This document shows, piece after piece, positions 7,013 to 16,513 of a DNA stretch of 64,000 nt (position 1 is its first letter; each line of letters opens with the position of its first letter). The stretch is taken from the NCBI GenBank assembly GCA_965227155.1, contig OZ245731.1:1674001-1738000 (forward strand). Reading direction: 5' to 3'. Made by a program: the position numbers and the translations under genes. Under the pieces are notes generated by a model, which worked only from the letters and a program-made list of their open reading frames with translations, was not told where the DNA came from and made no database searches. Source of the DNA: UBA6059 sp965227155 (GTDB lineage: Bacteria; Bacteroidota; Bacteroidia; Cytophagales; Cyclobacteriaceae).

Positions 7013-7815
7013 ACTCCGGCTGCTATCCCAAAATGCTGCTCACATTTACTCCAGAATTCATCGTCATTCAGGAGCACCTCCTCTGTAGTTTCAGCCAGAT
7101 GCGTGATTTTAAGCTTTCGGTCTGTCAGTGTAATACGGCCTTTATCATTGGCCTGTGTGATGAGTTTTTTTTGGGTAAATGGTGAATCTTCTGAGGTTTG
7201 GTGGTAGTCCAGCATATCGATGAACTCAATAAACTCCCTCTGTTTCAAAGTGAATCGGTACTTTGTTTCATAAGCCAATCCATCACTCGATATCATTAGA
7301 AAAAAGTTGTCATCAATATCTTTTTCCAATTTCACGTATTTGGTGTAGTCTACCTGCACTTCTCCTTCTACCAGCTTCTTTGGGCTCATGAATCCATCAC
7401 CAAAGCCTACATCCACAAGCCAGTCTCCCTCCTTCAGCCTCACCACTATTGCCATATGATCAAAAGGCGGCCCGTAGCTGCCATCATCCCTGCGTACCTG
7501 GGCCGAGATAAGCCTACAGTCATACCCCAAATGATCCAGCAGGTGGTAAAAAAGGCCATTCAGCTCGTAGCAGAAACCTCCCCGCTGATTGATGATCACT
7601 TTTTCATAAATGCGCTTAACCGACAGCATAATTTTATTACCCAAATGGATGTCTAAATTCTCAAATGGAATACTGTATAAATGATGTCGATGCAGGGCCC
7701 GCAAGAATTTCAGATCAGGCTGCATTCCCCGTTGCAAGCCGATGCGCCTCAAATAGGCTTCTACATTGATTGAATCTGTTTTCGGTCTGGTTTCAAAATA
7801 ATTGAGCTTCCGCAT
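7009..7815 (-). CDS. arylamine N-acetyltransferase
   Basis: Transfers acetyl from acetyl-CoA to aromatic amines or hydrazines through a cysteine intermediate. The triad of the family is complete: Cys82 in QRGGFCYELN, His120 in PPFDHMAIVV, and Asp135 in DWLVDVGFGDG. The 268-residue length and the start (a Tyr-Leu-Arg-Arg-Ile helix) match bacterial NAT enzymes. It is followed 5 bases upstream by the end of an outer-membrane-type protein on the same strand, so the two may be co-transcribed although no functional link is obvious. Confidence 0.93.
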   Translation of the reverse strand: MRKLNYFETRPKTDSINVEAYLRRIGLQRGMQPDLKFLRALHRHHLYSIPFENLDIHLGNKIMLSVKRIYEKVIINQRGGFCYELNGLFYHLLDHLGYDCRLISAQVRRDDGSYGPPFDHMAIVVRLKEGDWLVDVGFGDGFMSPKKLVEGEVQVDYTKYVKLEKDIDDNFFLMISSDGLAYETKYRFTLKQREFIEFIDMLDYHQTSEDSPFTQKKLITQANDKGRITLTDRKLKITHLAETTEEVLLNDDEFWSKCEQHFGIAAGV

Positions 7816-7820
7816 ATTTA

Positions 7821-8465
7821 TTAATGAATTCCTATACCAATCTTGGCACCGATATTAGGTGCTACCCCATGGTAACCCACATTGTAAACATCAATGAAGT
7901 TATAATATTCGTCGTAAAAGGGGTCAGAGTCCTCTACATTGCTAAAGCGTACACCGGCACCTACATATAATTCGAGTTGCAACACATCCCAAAATGACCT
8001 TACTGCGCCGATCATCACGCCGGGAAAAAGCCATTCTCCGGATCGTGTATTGGTTCTTTCTTCAGAATTGCCCGAAAAATCATCGTAATACCAATAGTTT
8101 TCCTGTTGCTCAACATAGCCACCCCTAACGAATACTGCCCCATAGATGCCTCTTACAAATGGGTCTCTGCCTGAAGCTGGTCTGATCACCTTCAGGCTGT
8201 TTAAATACCAACGCTTGATTACCTCCGCTTTAAACCCGCTGCGTTCCCCATCGTAAGTGGTGCCGGCCGTCAATCCCAAACCAACACTCCAGCTTTGTGT
8301 AGCATCCGCCTGGATTTTTTCCCATTCCATCATGAAAGTGCTTTCTGTGAGTTCGAAAGGGATGAATTTGATTACACTTTTAGGAATAAGATCCTCGTCT
8401 GCTTCCTGTGCAAACCCCAGGTTTACCAGGCAAAATGCAATTAAAAAAAATAAGGTGCGCTTCAT
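7821..8465 (-). CDS. predicted outer-membrane beta-barrel protein
   Basis: A 214-residue protein with a clear signal peptide (MKRTLFFLIAFCLVNLGFAQ, cleavage after AQ). The mature part alternates polar and hydrophobic residues in many short strands (SWSVGLGLTAGT, FVRGIYGAVFVRGGYV, LQLELYVGAGVRF, NIGAKIGIGIH), the composition of an 8- to 10-strand barrel such as those with a DUF3575-like profile. It ends with a strand running to the C-terminus, usual for barrels inserted by BamA. No specific function can be assigned. Confidence 0.65.
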   Translation of the reverse strand: MKRTLFFLIAFCLVNLGFAQEADEDLIPKSVIKFIPFELTESTFMMEWEKIQADATQSWSVGLGLTAGTTYDGERSGFKAEVIKRWYLNSLKVIRPASGRDPFVRGIYGAVFVRGGYVEQQENYWYYDDFSGNSEERTNTRSGEWLFPGVMIGAVRSFWDVLQLELYVGAGVRFSNVEDSDPFYDEYYNFIDVYNVGYHGVAPNIGAKIGIGIH

Positions 8466-8519
8466 GATTGTATTTTCCTATCAAACGTGAAAACCATGTA
8501 ATTAAATATTACCCCTATC

Positions 8520-9833
8520 TTAATTATTGGATAAATAATCTACCGCCAGCCTCGACATGGTTTTTATACCCAAAAGCATGCCTTCATCATCTACATAAAA
8601 ATCTGGTGTGTGATGGGGAGCAGCTTGGCTGGGGTCCTGACCTTTAGGCATACCACCCAGAAAGAAGAAGAACCCCGGTACCTCTTTTTGAAAGAAAGAG
8701 AAATCCTCCGCCCCGGTGATTGCGGGTGTAAGCTGAACATTTTCGCTACCTGCCACTTCCTGTACTGTACTAATCATTTTGGAGGTAAGCTCCGGATCAT
8801 TGTATGTAATTGGATAGCCCGGTCGGATAGTAAGGGTTGCTTTAGCACCATTACTTTTTGCCGTATAATCAACAATTTCTTCCATCCTTTTGAAAATTTT
8901 CTGCTGCATATCGTCATCCAATGCCCTGATGGTGCCTTCCATAACCAGACTCTCGGGAATGATATTATTCCGGACACCACCCTGGATTCTTCCAACAGAA
9001 ACTACCGCAGCCTCATTAGTTAATTCAAGGTTACGACTCACAATTGTCTGCAGGTTATTGATGATCTGTGCAGCAGTTACTATAGGGTCAATACCGGTCC
9101 ATGGTGTAGAACCGTGCGTTTGCTTACCTTCTATTTTCACTTCCCATGAATTGGCAGCAGCCATGGTGCCCCCGGGCTTATACCGAATAGTACCAACCTC
9201 GGTAAGTGAATTGATATGCAGGCCGAAAATGGCATCCACATCTGGGTTTTTCAGAACACCTTCTTTGACCATCAGTTCGGCCCCACCTTCTTCACCTACA
9301 GGAGCACCCTCTTCTGCCGGTTGAAAGATAAATTTTACCGTACCAGGGATATCTGCCTTTACTTCATTGAGCACCTCGGCCACACCCATTAATATGGCTA
9401 CATGGGTGTCGTGCCCACAGGCATGCATTACACCCACATCCATTCCATTATAGGTAGACTTTACCTTGGATGCCCAGGGCAAATCCACTCGCTCCACAAC
9501 AGGCAGAGCATCAATATCAGCTCTTAGGGCCACCACTTTTCCAGGTTTCCCGCCTTTCAATACTGCCACTACGCCCGTATGTGCTATACCGGTCTGCACA
9601 TCAAGCCCCAGTTTTTCGAGATGTTCAGCGATATATGCTGCGGTTTTAAACTCCCGGTTGGACAATTCAGGGTTTTGATGGATATGGTGTCGCCATTCGA
9701 TCACTTTTGCTTCAATTTTTTCTGACAGTTTCTCTATTTTACCTGCTAATTCATTGTCTGTGTTGCAAAATCCTGAAAATGCTATTAGCAGCATTGAAAA
9801 AATCACAACTGGGATGCGGATACTGTACTTCAT
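8520..9833 (-). CDS. secreted M20-family amidohydrolase (HipO/IAA-amino-acid hydrolase type)
   Basis: A 437-residue zinc amidohydrolase that removes acyl groups from N-acyl amino acids or related amides. The ATG at 9833 is chosen because it starts a signal peptide (MKYSIRIPVVIFSMLLIAFS); the 29-residue upstream extension crosses the divergent promoter region. The domain opens WRHHIHQNPELSNREF, then ADIDALPVVE, the metal motif HACGHDTHVAIL, the FQPAEEGAPVGEEGGAELM glutamate loop, a dimerisation domain (residues about 200-320) and a final HHTPDFYVDD. It is exported, in contrast to cytosolic HipO, and divergent from a penicillin-acylase-family gene with about 40 bases between starts. Confidence 0.9.
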   Translation of the reverse strand: MKYSIRIPVVIFSMLLIAFSGFCNTDNELAGKIEKLSEKIEAKVIEWRHHIHQNPELSNREFKTAAYIAEHLEKLGLDVQTGIAHTGVVAVLKGGKPGKVVALRADIDALPVVERVDLPWASKVKSTYNGMDVGVMHACGHDTHVAILMGVAEVLNEVKADIPGTVKFIFQPAEEGAPVGEEGGAELMVKEGVLKNPDVDAIFGLHINSLTEVGTIRYKPGGTMAAANSWEVKIEGKQTHGSTPWTGIDPIVTAAQIINNLQTIVSRNLELTNEAAVVSVGRIQGGVRNNIIPESLVMEGTIRALDDDMQQKIFKRMEEIVDYTAKSNGAKATLTIRPGYPITYNDPELTSKMISTVQEVAGSENVQLTPAITGAEDFSFFQKEVPGFFFFLGGMPKGQDPSQAAPHHTPDFYVDDEGMLLGIKTMSRLAVDYLSNN

Positions 9834-9873
9834 AAGACGATGTTTTTGATATCTGTAGATAATTGTAACGATT

Positions 9874-12288
9874 ATGAAAATACTAAAATACGCTTTCCTT
9901 ACACTACTAGTACTGGCCATGACTTTTTTTATCGTGGCTTATTTCTATATCGAAGGAAAAAAACCAACCTATGAGGGTGAGTTCTCATTGCCCGAGCTAA
10001 AGGAGCAAACCACGGTTTATTTTGATGACTATGGTGTGCCCCACATTGATGCTGCTACCGATGAAGATGCTTTTGTGGCCCTTGGTTATTTGCATGCCCA
10101 GGACAGGCTTTGGCAGATGGAGCTGATCCGACGCATAGCGCCGGGCCGGCTTTCAGAGGTTTTTGGTAAAGACCTGGTAGAAACGGATCGCTTTTTCAAA
10201 ACCCTGGGCATTACTTACTACAGCCGGCAGTCAGCCGAAGATTTAAGGCAAAGAAAAGGGCCTGTTCTGGATATGGCCAACGCTTATCTCAAAGGTGTCA
10301 ATCATTTTATTGAGACTGGATTTTCGCCTACGGAATATGACATTATTGGCATAGAGAAGACGCCATTTACCCTCGAAAATCTTTATGATGTATTGGGCTA
10401 CATGTCGTTCAGTTTTGCCATTGCCCAAAAAACAGAGCCGGTGGTGAGCTATTTACAACAACTTCCCCCTGCCTACCTGGAAGCCCTTGCCATTGACATT
10501 CCTCCCTCCGAGGAAATTATCAAGAGCAATGCCCAGGATACTGCCTACCTGGCTATGGCCACTGCTATGCACAGGCATTTCAAGCGATTGCCTGTGGCTC
10601 CCTTCATTGGTAGCAACAGCTGGGTCATCTCTCCGGAGAAATCTGCAACCGGCGCAGTGATTTTCAGCAATGACCCACATATTGCCTTCTCTCAACCGGC
10701 AGTCTGGTACGAAGCGCACGTAAAGTCCCCTTCCCTCAATTATTATGGATATCACCTGGCAGGTGTGCCGTTTGCCACATTAGCGCATAACGAAAATATT
10801 GCTGTGGGGCTTACCATGTTTGAAAATGACGACCTGGATTTTTACCGTGAATTGGTCAATCCGGCTAATGATAACCAGTATAAAAGCCCGGAGGGATGGC
10901 AGGATTTTGAGTCACGGGAAGAAACCATTACCGTAAAAGATGGGGATGATGAGACGTTTACCGTTCAAATTTCGAGACACGGCCCCATCATGAATAATGC
11001 CATCAAAGGCCTGGAAAATGAAGCGCCGATAGCCGCCTGGTGGACATTCTTTCAATTCCCCAATCGATTATTTGAAGCTACACATCAAATGGCAAAGGCA
11101 AAAACCATGGAAGAAGCCCGTGCCGGGGCAGCCCTTATCCATGCGCCTGGCCTCAATGTGATGTATGGCGATAAAGCCGGTAACATCGCCTGGTGGGCAT
11201 CAGGCAAACTGGTTAAAAGACCAGCGCATGTCAATTCCAAAAGCATCATTGATGGCTCTGATCCTGCCAATGATCCGGTTGGCTATTATGATTTTGCCCA
11301 AAACCCACAAGCCGAAAACCCTTCGAGTGGTTTTGTTTACAGCGCCAATAACCAATCGGCTATGAATATAAAAGATAGCCTCAATCTTTATCCTGGCTAC
11401 TACCTACCTGAAAGCAGAGCGGCTCGCATCGTTCAGGTTTTGGAAGCAAAGGACAAAGTTTCTGTTGATGATGTGAAGGCTTTGTTTCTCGATAGCCAAA
11501 ACCCACAATTGCTTACCGTGGCACAAAGCTTCATAGCTGCTGTATCTAATCGCGAATTATCCCCTCGGGAGCAAGAAGCTATAGACCTGCTAACCTCTTG
11601 GGATGGGAGCCATGAGCTTGATACTAAAGGTGCAGCCCTTATTTATGCCTGGGTAATTCATGCCTTTGAAAAAGCCATGCTCGATGATTTGATCCTCGTC
11701 AATGATGAGCTTGGCGAGGTGATGTTTGAATCTTTCATGCAGACCCACCTTATGAAACGCAGCCTATACAGCTTCTTCGACGGGGAAGATTCACCCTGGT
11801 GGGATGATCGTTCTACCGATCCCGTAGAAAGCAGAAATGATATCATCTACCAGGCTTTGGGAGAAAGTCTTGATTACCTCAACGATAGATTTGGGCCTGA
11901 TGCACTGCAGAACAGCTGGTCGGCATTCCATACTGTATCGCATGGTCATGCTTTAGGCGCTGTAGAAGCCCTGGCACCAATCTTCAACGTGGGGCCATTT
12001 ATGGTATCCGGGTCTGACATGGCTGTCAACAATCTTGGCTTTTCTTTCACGAAAGAGGGTCTTTTCAATATTACCTACGGACCATCTACCCGACGCATTA
12101 TAGATTTTGCAAATGTAGGTGCCAGCGAGAGCATACTTCCTACCGGTCAATCAGGCAACATCTTCAGCGACCATTATGATGATCAGGCCGTATTGTACCA
12201 TGAAGGCAAATGGAGGCCCATGCTTTTCGATCAGGAAGATATACAAGAAAACGTTAGGAAGCTGATGCTTCTTCCTGCTGATCAATAG
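9874..12288 (+). CDS. penicillin acylase family N-terminal nucleophile hydrolase
   Basis: An 804-residue precursor of the Ntn-hydrolase family that cleaves amide bonds in substrates such as penicillins or N-acyl-homoserine lactones. It starts with a membrane anchor or signal (about residues 5-25), then the alpha-chain (DDYGVPHIDAATDEDAFVALGY, LHAQDRLWQMELIRR). The autocleavage site lies at GSNSW, with Ser247 as new N-terminus and nucleophile, followed by the beta-chain motif FSNDPHI and SGNIFSDHYDDQ near the end. The substrate cannot be read from sequence. The last 7 bases overlap the convergent ABA4-like gene. Neighbouring divergent amidohydrolase suggests shared use of acyl-amide substrates. 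Confidence 0.93.
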   Translation: MKILKYAFLTLLVLAMTFFIVAYFYIEGKKPTYEGEFSLPELKEQTTVYFDDYGVPHIDAATDEDAFVALGYLHAQDRLWQMELIRRIAPGRLSEVFGKDLVETDRFFKTLGITYYSRQSAEDLRQRKGPVLDMANAYLKGVNHFIETGFSPTEYDIIGIEKTPFTLENLYDVLGYMSFSFAIAQKTEPVVSYLQQLPPAYLEALAIDIPPSEEIIKSNAQDTAYLAMATAMHRHFKRLPVAPFIGSNSWVISPEKSATGAVIFSNDPHIAFSQPAVWYEAHVKSPSLNYYGYHLAGVPFATLAHNENIAVGLTMFENDDLDFYRELVNPANDNQYKSPEGWQDFESREETITVKDGDDETFTVQISRHGPIMNNAIKGLENEAPIAAWWTFFQFPNRLFEATHQMAKAKTMEEARAGAALIHAPGLNVMYGDKAGNIAWWASGKLVKRPAHVNSKSIIDGSDPANDPVGYYDFAQNPQAENPSSGFVYSANNQSAMNIKDSLNLYPGYYLPESRAARIVQVLEAKDKVSVDDVKALFLDSQNPQLLTVAQSFIAAVSNRELSPREQEAIDLLTSWDGSHELDTKGAALIYAWVIHAFEKAMLDDLILVNDELGEVMFESFMQTHLMKRSLYSFFDGEDSPWWDDRSTDPVESRNDIIYQALGESLDYLNDRFGPDALQNSWSAFHTVSHGHALGAVEALAPIFNVGPFMVSGSDMAVNNLGFSFTKEGLFNITYGPSTRRIIDFANVGASESILPTGQSGNIFSDHYDDQAVLYHEGKWRPMLFDQEDIQENVRKLMLLPADQ

Positions 12289-12716
12289 ATCTGAAAAGGT
12301 ACTTCTTTGAGGTAGATACTTCGAAGTATAAAATACAGCAATAAGCCTATCGGCCCTAGCATGAAGGTGAGTAACAGCGGTATGATGATATACCAATGTT
12401 TAATCTCATGCTTTTGGGCATCCCTTGATATCCAAAGGCCTACCATCAGGTCAAAAGCCAGGTAATGAATCCAGCCAATCAGCACCACTTCTTTTTGGCT
12501 GAATAAAGCGGTCACTGCCTCCAGGGTTCCAAAATCCATCGAAAACCCTGATGGATAAAGTATCATAGCCAGTGGATAGGCCGCAGAAAGCAGGATAGGT
12601 ATCAAAAGGCTATGCACAAGCTTTTTGGTCCAATGCCACTGCGGTAGGAAAATCAGCAGTGCCCAACCGAAAGTGGCCATGCTGTTGGTAAAGCGAAATA
12701 GATCTTCAGGGCTCAT
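12282..12716 (-). CDS. ABA4-like (DUF4281) membrane protein
   Basis: A 144-residue protein with four predicted membrane helices (about residues 14-28, 36-54, 80-97 and 106-130). The third and fourth contain HYLAFDLMVGLWISRDAQ and LLLTFMLGPIGLLLYFILR, the two most conserved blocks of the ABA4-like family. Plant ABA4 acts in neoxanthin formation, but the role of bacterial relatives is not established. A CrtA-like oxygenase is encoded 40 kb away, so a link to pigments is only a guess. It overlaps the 3' end of the penicillin-acylase gene. Confidence 0.75.
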   Translation of the reverse strand: MSPEDLFRFTNSMATFGWALLIFLPQWHWTKKLVHSLLIPILLSAAYPLAMILYPSGFSMDFGTLEAVTALFSQKEVVLIGWIHYLAFDLMVGLWISRDAQKHEIKHWYIIIPLLLTFMLGPIGLLLYFILRSIYLKEVPFQIY

Positions 12717-12761
12717 TAATTTCTTTTTTTGAAATTTACGAATTCCCCCTGCAAATCATCG

Positions 12762-15128
12762 CTATTCGTACCTCAATGATTTCACCGGATTTTGTTGGGC
12801 AGTGTGGTAAATTCTAATGCTGGAAGTGACAGCCATGATCCCGACAATGAGCAGTGATGGAACCACCATACTAAATAGGCTCACAGGAAGATAATAGGCA
12901 AAAATCTGCTCAAGCAAAAAACTGCTCATGAGGTACCCCAGTCCAATGCCTGTAACAACACCTGCTCCTACAATCAATACAAAGTCGAGGTTTATCATCA
13001 CCACCAGATTTAAAATTTTAGCCCCCAAAACTTTACGGATTCCAATTTCCTTAACCCGCCTGAGTAGGGTAAGGGACACCATGGTATATAGCCCAATGGC
13101 AGATAGGAGTACCGCCAAAATGCCCATAAAAGAAAATATGATCACAATGTTTTTATTGACCATAATCTCTCCGCTGAAAGACTCTTCATGGAAAAATCCC
13201 TCAAATGGGCGCGTTGGGAATAGCGATAACCAGGCTTCTTCCAGGTCATCATAGGCTTCCTTTTGATCCTCCGACTTTACCAACACAAACCTGGCATCCT
13301 CTTTTTCGCTTAGCCTAATGGCCATGGGTTCCACAGGCTCCCAAAGGCCCTGATAGTAAAAATCTTCCGTTACGCCTATCACAGATAATCGGGTTGTGTC
13401 ATTGATAACCAGCCTCTCGCCCAACGGCTCTGTCCAGCCCATTGCCTTCTGAAAGGATTCGTTTATAATAATGGATTGATCTATTTGGCTATCCCAGAGT
13501 TCAGGTGCAAAATCCTTACCGGCAACCATTTTGATATCCATGAACTCAAGATATTGGGGTGTGACATCCATCATCATTGCCTCCATTGATTTATCCCTGC
13601 CTTCCAGCGTCCTGGCATATACACTACTACCTACATGATATGACGTGGGCAGCACTTCCGAGATGTTAGGGTTTTGTTCAACTTTTTGAATGAACCGATC
13701 TGCCTCTTCCCTGCCATCTACAGAGACTACAACAATGCCATCTCGCTGAAATCCCATATCCATATTTTTCTGGTATTCTGCATTGCTTATAAATGCTGCG
13801 CTACTGACCAGAGTTAACAGAGTAAAGGCAATCTGCAATGATAATAGTGTTTTGCTGAGCTTACTCGTTGTTCCAATTTTCACCGAACCCCGTAGGATTT
13901 TGGAAGGCTGGAACCCACTGGCATAAAAAGAGGGATAAGCACCACACAGCAACCCGGCCAATATCAAAAGACCAAAAAGGTAAGCATAGATTTCCGGGTC
14001 ATTCACAAAATCCAATTTCAATACCTGACCGTTCCACATAGCGCCATATGCCGGCACCAGGTAAGTGGCAAATACCAGTGAAAGTAGGATCGATAAAAAG
14101 CAGATCACTAAATTTTCCATTAGAAACTGTGCCAGGAGCATACGTTTGCTACCACCAATCACCTTTCTGATGCCAATTTCCTTTAGCCGTTTTCCGGATA
14201 GGGCTATGGCAGTATTGGTATAATTGAAGGTTGCAATGAGCAGCATAAGCAAGGCAAGTATAAATGGAGCCCAATAAGAAACAGGATCCATGGCCTCTGC
14301 CAGATAATTGGCATATACATCACTCACTTCATGAGCGAGTGTTGCGTATTGCTGCAGATAATAGGCAGAAACTTTGAAATCGGGCCGGGCTTCATTTTGT
14401 ATGGCGACAAAATCCTGCAAAACATGCGATACCGATGGTACCTGGGAAGCATTAGGAATGTACAGAAATGTAGCTGCAATAAATGCATCCCAGTCCGTAG
14501 CTTTAATATCCCTGAAAGCCAGGTAGTTTTCAAAATTTATGACTACTTCAAAGTTGAGACTTGAGTTTTGCGGTATTTTTTGAAGTACCCCAGAGACTAT
14601 AAAAGGATGGCTTTTACCCTTGTCGTCTACTAATTCTACTGTTTTACCTAAAGGATTTTCATCTCCGAAATACAATTCGGCGGTTTCCTGAGCGAGCACA
14701 ATTTCACCCAACCCTTTAATAGATGGAGAGCCTAGAAGTTGATTAAATGTGAATAAATCAAAAAGCGCAGGATCGGCATAACCAATCCTTTTGTTGGTAA
14801 TCTTTTCGCCATATTTGATGGGCAACTGCTGCTGGTTATACCGTACCACTGCCTCTATGCCCACCACATTTTCAGAGAGTCCCGGCCCTATGGCCAGGGG
14901 ACTTACGCCCCATTTTGTAGCAGCACCAGAGGCTTCTTTCCTGAAATGAATTTTATAGATATCATCACCCTTTTCATGGACGCTATCATAATCTGCTGAG
15001 TATTTATAATTGATGAAAGCAACTATGCAGCATGCAAGTGCGAGTGATAGCCCGAGGATGTTTACTAAATAGTAAACCTTATTTCTGGCGAGATTTCTAA
15101 AGGTGATTTTTAAAAAATTTGTAAGCAT
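12762..15128 (-). CDS. ABC transporter permease, FtsX/MacB type
   Basis: A 788-residue permease of the Bacteroidota form beginning MLTNFLKITFRNLARNK, an amphipathic helix followed by the first membrane helix, then a periplasmic MacB-like domain (about residues 50-270). It has FtsX cores at about 285-420 and 660-780, each with an IGIRKVxG-type coupling motif (KEIGIRKVIGG and KEIGIRKVLGA). Such proteins drive mechanotransmission-type export from the inner membrane with an ABC ATPase. No ATPase gene adjoins it, so the partner must be encoded elsewhere, as is common for these permeases in Bacteroidota. Confidence 0.92.
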   Translation of the reverse strand: MLTNFLKITFRNLARNKVYYLVNILGLSLALACCIVAFINYKYSADYDSVHEKGDDIYKIHFRKEASGAATKWGVSPLAIGPGLSENVVGIEAVVRYNQQQLPIKYGEKITNKRIGYADPALFDLFTFNQLLGSPSIKGLGEIVLAQETAELYFGDENPLGKTVELVDDKGKSHPFIVSGVLQKIPQNSSLNFEVVINFENYLAFRDIKATDWDAFIAATFLYIPNASQVPSVSHVLQDFVAIQNEARPDFKVSAYYLQQYATLAHEVSDVYANYLAEAMDPVSYWAPFILALLMLLIATFNYTNTAIALSGKRLKEIGIRKVIGGSKRMLLAQFLMENLVICFLSILLSLVFATYLVPAYGAMWNGQVLKLDFVNDPEIYAYLFGLLILAGLLCGAYPSFYASGFQPSKILRGSVKIGTTSKLSKTLLSLQIAFTLLTLVSSAAFISNAEYQKNMDMGFQRDGIVVVSVDGREEADRFIQKVEQNPNISEVLPTSYHVGSSVYARTLEGRDKSMEAMMMDVTPQYLEFMDIKMVAGKDFAPELWDSQIDQSIIINESFQKAMGWTEPLGERLVINDTTRLSVIGVTEDFYYQGLWEPVEPMAIRLSEKEDARFVLVKSEDQKEAYDDLEEAWLSLFPTRPFEGFFHEESFSGEIMVNKNIVIIFSFMGILAVLLSAIGLYTMVSLTLLRRVKEIGIRKVLGAKILNLVVMINLDFVLIVGAGVVTGIGLGYLMSSFLLEQIFAYYLPVSLFSMVVPSLLIVGIMAVTSSIRIYHTAQQNPVKSLRYE

Positions 15129-15310
15129 AAGTCAATTTTCTGGTAGACATATTATTATGATGCGATAATTGTGGAAAGGTTGCATCATACAATCATGAAT
15201 CACCAGGTTTTGCTTTTGCAAAAGGGTTTTTTTGAGGAGATTTAATAAAATGGCTTATCTTAGACGCTTCAACCAGCAAACGGAAAGTAACAGAAAACCA
15301 ACTTTAACCT

Positions 15311-16513
15311 ATGGGTATAGTAATTCCCTTAATTCTGATTTCTATTTGTTGCTTGGTGATATGGAGGGCTGGAGATGGCTTCATGACCGCTTCCGAGTAT
15401 ATCGGACGGCACCTCTCCGATGGTGTGCGTGGTGCTACCATCAATGCTATCGCAAGCTCCATGCCCGAGGTTTTCACCTCTTTATTTTTCCTGCTCATAC
15501 TTAAGGATGCCAACGGTTTTTCAGGAGGCATAGGTACTACTGCAGGTAGTGCCATATTTAATGGTATGGTTATTCCTGCTGTGGTTATTTTGGCGGTCAT
15601 CGGTGTTGGCCTTACCACCAGGATTCAAATATCGCAAAAGGTACTCCGCCGCGATGGCATTTCGCTTATCCTGGCCGAACTGATTTTTCTTACTCTTATC
15701 AGTGGTGGCCAATTGGACTGGTATCATGGTTTTCTTTTGATGATGGTCTATGTGGTGTATATCGTATTCATGTTTGCCACCATGGATAAGTCTGAAAGAG
15801 CAGAAATGCTACATGAACCGGAAGATGTAGATGATGATGAATTTGAGCTGGATGAGGAGGTGAAAAAAGAACCTTTTTGGCTTGGCCTGATCACTTTTGA
15901 TCTTGAGCGGATTTTCATTGGAAAAAATAAAATCTCCAACTCTAATGCCTGGCCCTTATTGATATTCGCCACGGTAGCCATAGCAGGGGTTTGCTACCTG
16001 CTGGTGGTAGCTTGTGAGTGGCTTGGAGAAGAAACTTACCATGTACCCTACCTGGGTGAATTTGATGGCCTTGGTATTCCGGTGATGTTTGTGGCACTTA
16101 TTCTCGCTGCAGCAGCCAGCAGTTTTCCCGACACCATCCTTTCTATCAAGGATGCACAGCGCGGGCAATATGACGATGCGATCTCCAATGCACTTGGCAG
16201 TAACATTTTTGATGTATGCTTCGCCCTTGGCTTTCCTCTATTCCTTTTCACCCTGATGTACGGCCCACTGGAAATGTCACCTGACATACAGGCATTAAGT
16301 AGTGAGCTGAGGCTTTTATTGCTGATCCTTACAGTAGTAGCTGTATTGATTTACACCATTGGGAAATACATGGGCAAGATCAAAGCCACCATGCTACTCA
16401 GCATCTATTTCTTATTTGTGCTTTACATTATAGGTCGTGGTTCCGGCAATGCTTTTGCCGGAGAAATAGCTGCCTTGCTGCGAGCTGTGATCGATTTCTT
16501 CCAGATCGGTTAA
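15311..16513 (+). CDS. CaCA-family cation exchanger (Ca2+/Na+ type)
   Basis: A 400-residue membrane protein with two inverted alpha-repeats, the defining feature of the family: GATINAIASSMPEVFTSL near residue 40 and AAAASSFPDTILSIKDA with SNALGSNIFDVCFALG near residues 265-305. About ten membrane helices are visible, split by a very acidic cytosolic loop (EPEDVDDDEFELDEEV) that may bind divalent ions. It exchanges Ca2+ or another cation for Na+ or H+. The usual first repeat carries a Glu (PEVFTS) as here, while the second has Asp (PDTILS). The 3' end overlaps the convergent SDR gene by 4 bases. Confidence 0.88.
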   Translation: MGIVIPLILISICCLVIWRAGDGFMTASEYIGRHLSDGVRGATINAIASSMPEVFTSLFFLLILKDANGFSGGIGTTAGSAIFNGMVIPAVVILAVIGVGLTTRIQISQKVLRRDGISLILAELIFLTLISGGQLDWYHGFLLMMVYVVYIVFMFATMDKSERAEMLHEPEDVDDDEFELDEEVKKEPFWLGLITFDLERIFIGKNKISNSNAWPLLIFATVAIAGVCYLLVVACEWLGEETYHVPYLGEFDGLGIPVMFVALILAAAASSFPDTILSIKDAQRGQYDDAISNALGSNIFDVCFALGFPLFLFTLMYGPLEMSPDIQALSSELRLLLLILTVVAVLIYTIGKYMGKIKATMLLSIYFLFVLYIIGRGSGNAFAGEIAALLRAVIDFFQIG

